The notes under the pieces: model-generated
Databases searched by the model: none
Told to the model about the DNA's origin: nothing
What the model saw: the letters and a program-made list of their open reading frames with translations, nothing else
Assembly: GCA_021814895.1 (NCBI GenBank)
Contig: JAKAHN010000052.1
Location: 1 to 5,812 of the forward strand
Origin: a bacterium
Lineage (GTDB): Bacteria; Patescibacteriota; Minisyncoccia; Phycocordibacterales; 2-02-FULL-43-11
Direction of reading: 5' to 3'
DNA: 5,812 nt
Shown: positions 1 through 4,538 of the stretch, piece by piece
How positions within the stretch are numbered: the stretch's first letter is position 1
How the letters are laid out: each line of letters opens with the position of its first letter
Made by a program: the position numbers and the translations under genes

Positions 1-159
1 CGCCGATTTTACAACGGCAATGTTCGCGATTTGAACACAATGATTGAGCAGTTCCCGGCAAATGTTGTCGCGGGCATGTTTAAATTCTCATCTATGGAAT
101 TTTTCCAGCTTGATGCTGAAGAACAGGCCGCCAAGGAGCCGGTGAAGGTAAGTTTTTAA
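1..159 (+). CDS. lemA: LemA family protein, C-terminal end (5' truncated by window)
   Basis: The window opens inside this gene; 52 codons in frame 1 remain before the TAA. The visible residues match the C-terminal helix of LemA proteins (PF04011): RRFYNGNVRDLN, then a run with FPANVVAGMF, the aromatic patch MEFFQLD, a short acidic stretch, and the very typical ending VKVSF. LemA proteins are usually about 180-200 residues, with one N-terminal membrane anchor and a helical bundle; their biochemical role is poorly defined. They are commonly found beside HtpX, DUF2207 or TPM-domain proteins, and here DUF2207 follows 240 bases downstream and htpX about 3.4 kb downstream. The stop codon sits within a degenerate TAAGT repeat tract that runs into the next spacer. 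The N-terminus, anchor and promoter are outside the window. The family call is confident from the C-terminal signature; other helical membrane-anchored families would not be expected to carry this ending. Confidence 0.88.
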   Translation, partial: RRFYNGNVRDLNTMIEQFPANVVAGMFKFSSMEFFQLDAEEQAAKEPVKVSF

Positions 160-180
160 GTCGTAAGGTTTATAAGTTAA
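150..180. repeat. Degenerate TAAGT tract after lemA
   Basis: Starting in the last lemA codons and running into the spacer, the + strand repeats a roughly 8-base unit of the form (G/T)TAAGKTT: GTAAGTTT, TTAAGTC, GTAAGGTTT, ATAAGTTA. The stretch at 157-171 (TAAGTCGTAAGGTTT) is nearly the same as 2411-2425 (TAAGTCGGTAAGTTT), which also follows a gene end and precedes a membrane protein gene. It contains a TATAAG (171-176) that could act as a weak -10 for the 67-residue gene, but no fitting -35 is visible. Function is unknown. Confidence 0.45.
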
Positions 181-189
181 ACTAAAAAT

Positions 190-393
190 ATGAAGCCAGT
201 TTCTTTAGTTTTTGTTATTTTAGCAGTACTCTCAGCTGGAGGTTTGATGATAGCTAGAGTATTAGAATGGATAAATTTGGAAGAATTTAAAGATGTCGGC
301 GCTAAAATAGGTTTGGTTTTGGTAGTATTGTATGTGGTTGTTATTATTGTCATATTTTTGACAAGGAGATCGCAAACAGAAAAACTAAATTAA
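190..393 (+). CDS. Small two-helix membrane protein, hypothetical
   Basis: I do not recognise a family. The 67 residues form two predicted membrane helices, about 5-24 (VSLVFVILAVLSAGGLMIA) and about 39-57 (KIGLVLVVLYVVVIIVIFL). A short acidic loop (EWINLEEFKDVG) joins them and a basic tail (TRRSQTEKLN) follows. The positive tail suggests both termini face the cytoplasm. The gene lies 30 bases after lemA, and its TAA is only 6 bases before the ATG of the DUF2207 gene, so co-transcription and perhaps translational coupling are likely. There is no Shine-Dalgarno sequence; the 20 bases before the ATG are A/T only apart from one G and one C. It might be an accessory subunit of LemA or DUF2207, but that rests only on position. 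The open frame, its hydrophobicity pattern and tight spacing make it likely a real gene. Confidence 0.7.
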   Translation: MKPVSLVFVILAVLSAGGLMIARVLEWINLEEFKDVGAKIGLVLVVLYVVVIIVIFLTRRSQTEKLN

Positions 394-399
394 TTCCCA

Positions 400-2343
400 A
401 TGTATGCATTTAGAAGATCTTTAATTTTTTCAGTTGCAATAATAAGCGCTGTACCTTTTTTTGTTTCGGCTCAGGTTGGTCGGAGTTATTTTTTTGAGCG
501 CATCTCCCAAAAATTTACAGTCAATACGGATACGACTGTCAATGTTGAGGAAACTCAAACTTACAACTTTACCGGGGAGTATCACTCGGGTTGGCGGAGT
601 ATTCCCTTAAAAAGAGTTTCTGATATTAATGATATTTCGGTCTTAGACGGGGTTACGATGGAACCTTTGCAATATTCACCATATTCACTTGATAAAACTA
701 ATTCCACAAGCTGGGGCAAATATACTTACAATAAAACCGGCGGAAGCGTAAACATTGAATGGTATTATGACGCAAAAGATACGACACGAACTTGGATATT
801 GAAATACAAACTTATTGGCGCCTTGAGTTTTTTGAAAGATAAAGACGAATTATATTGGAATTTGCTTACTGATTATGATGTGATGGTCAATAAGGCGGAA
901 GCTTTTGTTAATATTCCAACTAATAAATTTTCTTTAAATAGTTTACAATCGCAAATTTACGCGCAAGGGGCGACAAATCCAAAATCAGAAGTTTTATCTG
1001 ACAGCAGTTATTATTTTTCAGCTGAAAATATCGCGCCACGCGGGATGATAACTATCGCCGCCGGCTGGCCCAAAGGTTTGATAGACAGAGGCGCGTTTTG
1101 GCGACAATGGTTTTGTGTTCATTACGTTCTTCTTTCTTCTGTCTTGATTATCCTTGCGACTCTGCTTGCGATGCTTTTGTACTGGTATTTCACCGAAAAA
1201 CGGGGAAAGGGCAGAGGGACGATTATTCCAGAATACGAACCTCCGGAAAATTTGCCACCGGCGATGGCCGAGCTCATTGTAAAAGAAAAAATAACGCCTA
1301 AGGGTTGGTCGGCGACGGTTATTGATTTGGCGGTCAGGGGATATTTGAAAATTACCGAGGAAGGGAAAAGTATCAAAGGTATTATATCGGGAGTTTTTGT
1401 GATTTTTCTTGTGCCGATTATTTTGTTTTTAATTTTTTCCAATTCTTCAGGTGGTCCAAACTATGCCCTATTTATCGTAATTGCTTTTGCTGTAATTGTT
1501 TTTATTTCTTGGATAAAGAAATCTAAGGGCAGTTTTTTGATGCCGAAAGATTATATTGTTGAGCTTGTAAAATCTATTGACGATGATACGACGCTTCACG
1601 ATTACGAGAAAAGTTTTTTAGTCACTCTTTTGAAAAGTGGCAAGTTTTCCACTAAAGAAATGCGATGGAACAAGACTGCTTCGCGCGATCTTTATAACGC
1701 AATGCAAAAAGTCCAAGAAGGATTATATAAAGAAACCGATGCCGATACGAGTGCTTTTGAAGTTTCTGTTGCTAAAGAAAAGTATTTTTGGATAATTGTT
1801 TCAGTTTTGATTTTCATCTGTGCGTTTTTGTTTTCATTTCTCGCTTCATTTTTAACGATCGGTCAAGATTGGGTAATTATCCCCTTTGTGGCCTTTATTT
1901 GTTTTGTTATATTTTTTACGTATATCAAATTTGAAGCGAGGTTATCAGCAAAAGGAGTAATTTTAAAAGAAGAATGGCTCGGCTTCAAAATGTATCTAAA
2001 AACAGCCGAGAGATATAGGATGCAAAATTTAACGCCGGAAACTTTTGAAAAGTATTTGCCTTACGCCATAATTTTCGGCGTTGAAAAGGAGTGGGGTAAA
2101 GCTTTTGATGGTATATCAATGGCTCCGCCAAGTTGGTATCATAGCGCTTATATTGGCGGAGTTGCCAACACGTCTATCGGTTCAACTGGCAACTTTGCTT
2201 CGGGATTTTCCGCCAGCGCTTTTTCGGCATCTTTCGCTTCAAGTTTTTCGTCCGCTTTTTCAAGTTCGGGCGGGGCTGGCGCTTCCGGCGGAGGTGGTGG
2301 TGCGGGAGGAGGTGGTGGCGGTGGTGGCGGAGGAGCGGGGTAA
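400..2343 (+). CDS. DUF2207 family membrane protein with Gly-rich tail
   Basis: This protein matches the DUF2207 (YciQ-like predicted membrane protein) layout, 647 residues. A signal peptide spans residues 1-24 (cut near FVSA-Q). An extracytoplasmic beta-rich domain follows at about 27-225 (RSYFFERISQKFTV, then GWRSIPLKR). A membrane helix lies at about 240-263. The cytoplasmic family signature is EYEPPENLPPAMAEL (278-292) then WSATVIDLAVRGYLKI (303-318). Helix pairs lie at about 328-347 and 355-371, and about 463-485 and 490-509, separated by a helical domain (LHDYEKSFLVTLL, 399-411). The second signature is EEWLGFKMYLKTAER (524-538) and PETFEKYLPYAIIFGVEKEW (546-565). The end is Ser/Phe/Ala-rich (600-623) then almost pure Gly/Ala (624-647), a tail style common in this family. 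Function is not established; members often sit near LemA and other envelope proteins. The ATG is 6 bases after the upstream stop, without a Shine-Dalgarno sequence, and is supported by the signal peptide starting directly there. Confidence 0.9.
   Translation: MYAFRRSLIFSVAIISAVPFFVSAQVGRSYFFERISQKFTVNTDTTVNVEETQTYNFTGEYHSGWRSIPLKRVSDINDISVLDGVTMEPLQYSPYSLDKTNSTSWGKYTYNKTGGSVNIEWYYDAKDTTRTWILKYKLIGALSFLKDKDELYWNLLTDYDVMVNKAEAFVNIPTNKFSLNSLQSQIYAQGATNPKSEVLSDSSYYFSAENIAPRGMITIAAGWPKGLIDRGAFWRQWFCVHYVLLSSVLIILATLLAMLLYWYFTEKRGKGRGTIIPEYEPPENLPPAMAELIVKEKITPKGWSATVIDLAVRGYLKITEEGKSIKGIISGVFVIFLVPIILFLIFSNSSGGPNYALFIVIAFAVIVFISWIKKSKGSFLMPKDYIVELVKSIDDDTTLHDYEKSFLVTLLKSGKFSTKEMRWNKTASRDLYNAMQKVQEGLYKETDADTSAFEVSVAKEKYFWIIVSVLIFICAFLFSFLASFLTIGQDWVIIPFVAFICFVIFFTYIKFEARLSAKGVILKEEWLGFKMYLKTAERYRMQNLTPETFEKYLPYAIIFGVEKEWGKAFDGISMAPPSWYHSAYIGGVANTSIGSTGNFASGFSASAFSASFASSFSSAFSSSGGAGASGGGGGAGGGGGGGGGGAG
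2269..2340 (+). repeat. Gly/Ala-coding low-complexity G-rich tract
   Basis: The last 24 codons of the DUF2207 gene encode only Gly, Ala and one Ser. They are written with mixed GGA, GGT, GGC and GCG codons, so the DNA is a dense series of GG doublets and GGG triplets on the coding strand. The codon mixing suggests selection for glycine rather than recent slippage of one unit. The density of G runs would allow a two-tetrad G-quadruplex in the mRNA or coding strand. It ends directly at the stop codon. Confidence 0.7.
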
Positions 2344-2425
2344 AAATAAAGTTAAAAGGAAAAAGTCTAAAGTAAAAAGTCAAAAGGGAATAGGAAAAGT
2401 GTAAAGTCTATAAGTCGGTAAGTTT
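2344..2425. repeat. Purine-rich AAAGTC repeat spacer
   Basis: The 82-base spacer between the DUF2207 gene and the HEAGH gene is nearly all A and G on the + strand up to about 2403. It contains AAAAAGTCTAAAGT (2360-2373) followed at once by AAAAAGTCAAAAGG (2374-2387), a 14-base direct repeat with three differences. A further GTAAAGTC lies at 2401-2408 and the TAAGTCGGTAAGTTT segment at 2411-2425. No hairpin terminator is visible, so transcription may read through. No open frame of note and no Shine-Dalgarno sequence is placed for the next start. Confidence 0.5.
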
Positions 2426-3016
2426 GTGAATTTTAATCACATCGTGAAAAACTTTCTTAAAAAAATTAAATTTCCGGATGGTTCTTTTGATTACGCAAAA
2501 GTCGCAGTTGTGATTATTTTTGCTCTATACTTTTTCAGTTATGCCATTCATTCGGAAACTATTTACAATACTCCGAATTTTATCGATTCCATAATAAACA
2601 GTGTCAATCTGGCGATTCATGAAGCCGGACACGCCTGTTTTTTCTTTTTTGGCAATTTTATATACGTGCTTGGCGGTTCACTTTTGCAAGTTTTAATACC
2701 TATTATTTTTGCCGGCTATTTTTTTATAAAATCGGAAAACTTTTCCGGCTCCCTTTTGCTTTTTTGGGTCGGTCAAAATTTGATCAACGTTTCCGTTTAT
2801 GCCGGCGATGCCGTGGTTATGCAACTACCACTTTTAGGAGGGGATAATTCCGGTCACGACTGGCACTATCTGTTGTCGGTTACCGGATTGTTAGATTACA
2901 CAAAGGTAATAAGTGGCGTTATTTACATTGTTGGTTTTTTGCTAATAGCGCTGGCCACGGCGCTATCTTTTTTCTTTGCCAGAAAAGATAATATTCAGAA
3001 CGCTGGCCAATTGTAG
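2426..3016 (+). CDS. Polytopic membrane protein with HEAGH motif, putative zinc metalloprotease
   Basis: The 196 residues give about five membrane helices: about 24-41, 57-76, 80-101, 107-127 and 162-184. The second holds AIHEAGHACFFFFG, with HEAGH at 65-69, the HExxH zinc-binding and catalytic pattern embedded in a hydrophobic helix as in site-2-type (M50) proteases. Further conserved-looking polar groups are GGSLLQ (83-88), WVGQNLINVSVYAGDA (114-129), LPLLGGD (134-140) and HDW (144-146); D128, H144 or D145 could supply a third metal ligand. The usual M50 NPDG/LDG motif is not seen, so assignment to M50 is tentative and the substrate is unknown. It follows the DUF2207 gene by 82 bases and ends 24 bases before the convergent gene. 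The start is uncertain: GTG 2426 is the first possible one; GTG 2444 gives a 190-residue protein starting MKNFLKKIKF and closely resembles the start region of the gene at 4539. Neither has a Shine-Dalgarno sequence. Confidence 0.8.
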   Translation: MNFNHIVKNFLKKIKFPDGSFDYAKVAVVIIFALYFFSYAIHSETIYNTPNFIDSIINSVNLAIHEAGHACFFFFGNFIYVLGGSLLQVLIPIIFAGYFFIKSENFSGSLLLFWVGQNLINVSVYAGDAVVMQLPLLGGDNSGHDWHYLLSVTGLLDYTKVISGVIYIVGFLLIALATALSFFFARKDNIQNAGQL

Positions 3017-3040
3017 GCAAGCTTATCTTTAGGCAGATAT

Positions 3041-3439
3041 TTAAAAACCGAATTTTGCTTTTGTTTGAGCGCAAGCCTGAAGAAAATCCAACTCTCTCTT
3101 TTGTAGGTTTTTGATTTTTGAGATAAAGTATTGCGTTTCCTTCTGATTACTGTTCGGTATGTCAATGGTTTTTCCGGAAAGCCATTCTTGATTAAATTGT
3201 CCGATTTCCATATTGAAGTTGGCAACCACTTCGTCATAGTTGTTTTGTGTAACTTTCATTTTTTCATATTTTTGCAATATTTGGTCAAAAGCATCAAAAG
3301 CCCGGTCAGCTCTGACAGCTTCTTCTGAAGAAAAATTTGGTTTGTGATTTTTTGAGCTGTTGTAGATAATGCTTCCAACAACCAAAATTCCAATAATTAA
3401 TAATATTGGAACGACAAAACCCCTTTGTATTGTTTTCAT
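3041..3439 (-). CDS. Single-pass membrane-anchored hypothetical protein
   Basis: I recognise no named family. Residues 1-6 (MKTIQR) are basic and 7-26 (GFVVPILLIIGILVVGSIIY) form one membrane anchor, either an uncleaved signal anchor or a pilin-like leader. The remaining 106 residues are soluble, charged and probably helical (AVRADRAFDAFDQILQKYEK, later ISKIKNLQKRELDFLQACAQ), so the likely topology puts this part outside the membrane. The Q-R-G-F start resembles prepilin leaders, but the Glu expected five residues into the mature part is absent (Ile there), so it is not a convincing pilin. Such MKxxQ(R/K)GFVVP starts recur among short Patescibacteria hypothetical proteins, from recollection. 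It is transcribed divergently from htpX and convergently with the HEAGH gene, and a well-formed promoter lies just upstream (3474-3502). An in-frame stop at 3470-3472 with no other usual start codon downstream of it fixes ATG 3439 as the start. Confidence 0.75.
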   Translation of the reverse strand: MKTIQRGFVVPILLIIGILVVGSIIYNSSKNHKPNFSSEEAVRADRAFDAFDQILQKYEKMKVTQNNYDEVVANFNMEIGQFNQEWLSGKTIDIPNSNQKETQYFISKIKNLQKRELDFLQACAQTKAKFGF

Positions 3440-3473
3440 ATTGAGATTTATTAGTCTTTTAAAATAGAATTAA

Positions 3474-3502
3474 ATTATATAATTTTTAATTTCCTCCGTC
3501 AA
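3474..3502 (-). promoter_or_regulatory. Sigma70-type promoter for the - strand membrane protein gene
   Basis: Read on the - strand: TTGACG (3502-3497, 5 of 6 to TTGACA), 17-base spacer, then a perfect TATAAT (3479-3474). Expected start of transcription is near 3467, giving a leader of about 28 bases before ATG 3439. A GGAGGAA lies within the spacer, too far from any start codon to be a ribosome binding site. Its -35 box is only 3 bases from the -35 box of the divergent htpX promoter. Confidence 0.65.
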
Positions 3503-3505
3503 AAT

Positions 3506-3534
3506 TTGATAGTAATACCGCGACAGGTTATTAT
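3506..3534 (+). promoter_or_regulatory. Sigma70-type promoter for htpX, probably leaderless
   Basis: TTGATA (3506-3511, 5 of 6 to TTGACA), 17-base spacer, TATTAT (3529-3534, 5 of 6 to TATAAT). The htpX ATG begins at 3542, 7 bases after the -10 box, which is where transcription would normally begin, so the mRNA should have essentially no leader. An overlapping TATATT (3532-3537) is an alternative -10 but gives a 20-base spacer. No heat-shock (CIRCE-like) inverted repeat is visible in the spacer. Confidence 0.6.
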
Positions 3535-3541
3535 ATTAACT

Positions 3542-4453
3542 ATGGCTACTTTATATACCGAACAATCAAAGAATGCTCGGAAGACTTGGCTTTTGATGGC
3601 CGTGTTTTTGGTGGTAATCGTAGCTCTTGGATATGCTATAAGTTATGTTTATCAAAGCCCGATCATTTTTTATATTGCCATTATATTCAGTGTTGTAATG
3701 AACATTGCCGGATATTGGTATTCCGACAAAATTGCTTTGGCTATGTCCGGCGCTAAAGAGATAAAACACGAGGATGATGAGGAGCTTTTTCATATCGTTG
3801 AAAATTTATCAATTACCGCAGGACTCCCAATGCCGAAACTTTACATAATTAATGACCCGGCGCCGAACGCTTTTGCTACCGGCCGGGACAAAAATCATTC
3901 AGCAGTGGCCGTTACTTCCGGTCTTCGGCAGATGATGGATAAAAGTGAGCTTGAGGGCGTTCTTGCTCACGAGCTTTCTCATATCGGCAATCGTGATATT
4001 TTACTTTCAACCATCGTTGTCGTATTGGTCGGATTTATAGCTATTTTGGCAAATATTTTTACGCGTTCAATGTGGCTTGGTGGCGGACGATCGCGTAGTG
4101 ATAGGGAAGGCGGACAAGTCGGTACGATTTTGGCCATTGTTAGTGTGATTTTTATTATTCTTTCGCCGATTATCGCCACTCTTATTCAATTGGCAATTTC
4201 TCGCAAAAGAGAATTTTTAGCTGATGCCTCAGGGGCGCTTCTAACTCGTTATCCGGAAGGTTTGGCGAACGCCCTTCAGAAAATCGGCAGTTATAGCGCG
4301 CCGATGGTGAAAGCCAATAACGCGACCGCTCACTTGTTTATTTCAAATCCGTTTGGCCCTCGAGCGGGGAAAGGCATCGCCAAATTATTTATGACTCATC
4401 CACCAATACAGGAAAGAGTCCAGGCGTTACTCGGGGATAATTATAAAATGTGA
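3542..4453 (+). CDS. htpX: Membrane zinc metalloprotease HtpX (M48 family)
   Basis: HtpX is an integral-membrane, zinc-dependent endoprotease that cuts misfolded membrane proteins with its active site in the cytoplasm; in well-studied bacteria it works beside FtsH. The 303 residues show the full family pattern. MATLYTEQSKNARKTWLLM starts the protein, and helices lie at about 14-34 and 40-58. The propeptide-side signature is ITAGLPMPKLYIINDPAPNA (91-110), then FATGRDKNHSAVAVTSGL. The catalytic motif HELSHIGNRD has its zinc ligands and base at H143, E144 and H147. A hydrophobic pair lies at about 154-172 and 194-217. REFLADA carries the third ligand E224 with D228, and the terminal signature is FMTHPPIQERVQAL (283-296). 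Length is normal and all key residues are present. An in-frame TTG at 3506 would add 12 residues, but it lies inside the -35 box and the family start is MxTLYT, so ATG 3542 is chosen. The stop TGA directly abuts a palindrome. Confidence 0.96.
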   Translation: MATLYTEQSKNARKTWLLMAVFLVVIVALGYAISYVYQSPIIFYIAIIFSVVMNIAGYWYSDKIALAMSGAKEIKHEDDEELFHIVENLSITAGLPMPKLYIINDPAPNAFATGRDKNHSAVAVTSGLRQMMDKSELEGVLAHELSHIGNRDILLSTIVVVLVGFIAILANIFTRSMWLGGGRSRSDREGGQVGTILAIVSVIFIILSPIIATLIQLAISRKREFLADASGALLTRYPEGLANALQKIGSYSAPMVKANNATAHLFISNPFGPRAGKGIAKLFMTHPPIQERVQALLGDNYKM

Positions 4454-4490
4454 GAGGTCAGACCCCTCTTGAAGTTTGAGGTCTGACCTC
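4454..4490. repeat. Nested palindrome after htpX stop (possible terminator or binding site)
   Basis: Arms GAGGTCAGACC (4454-4464) and GGTCTGACCTC (4480-4490) are perfect 11-base reverse complements around a 15-base loop. Each arm also holds its own small palindrome: GAGGTC-T-GACCTC at 4478-4490 is perfect, and 4454-4468 is the same unit with A in the centre and two extra C. The hairpin begins on the base after the htpX TGA. The following bases (CGGTGTCGTTTTGTTG) give only a weak T run several bases away, so an intrinsic terminator is possible but not classic. A dispersed REP-like element or a dimeric regulator site upstream of the next promoter are alternatives. Confidence 0.6.
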
Positions 4491-4503
4491 CGGTGTCGTT
4501 TTG

Positions 4504-4534
4504 TTGAATTAATAAGATTATCATTTTTTATAAT
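4504..4534 (+). promoter_or_regulatory. Promoter of the DUF1189-like gene, probably leaderless
   Basis: A perfect -10 box TATAAT (4529-4534) lies 4 bases before ATG 4539. The best -35 is TTGAAT (4504-4509, 4 of 6) with a longish 19-base spacer, so the -35 is weak. Transcription beginning 5-7 bases after the -10 would start at or inside the ATG. No Shine-Dalgarno sequence is present. The palindrome at 4454-4490 ends 13 bases upstream of the -35. Confidence 0.5.
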
Positions 4535-4538
4535 CACT

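Noticed and set aside
1122..1442. Antisense open frame within DUF2207
   Set aside because: Shadow of a strongly supported gene; no recognisable domain or promoter.
2269..2340. Slippage-driven repeat expansion or assembly artefact in the Gly tract
   Set aside because: Glycine codons are mixed rather than one repeated unit, and Gly-rich tails are usual in DUF2207 proteins.
2081..2404. Open frame overlapping the 3' end of the DUF2207 gene
   Set aside because: It overlaps a clear family protein in another frame and its sequence is dictated by the Gly-rich tract and the AAAGTC repeats; no own start signal.
3017..3040. Terminator between the HEAGH gene and the convergent - strand gene
   Set aside because: The 24-base gap shows no stem with a T run on either strand.
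3506..3541. TTG-initiated 12-residue N-terminal extension of HtpX
   Set aside because: The TTG is part of the -35 box TTGATA and the family starts with MxTLYT, which matches ATG 3542.
4476..4538. 21-residue extension of the DUF1189-like protein
   Set aside because: It would begin inside the palindrome loop and run through the promoter; the translated residues do not look like the family N-terminus.
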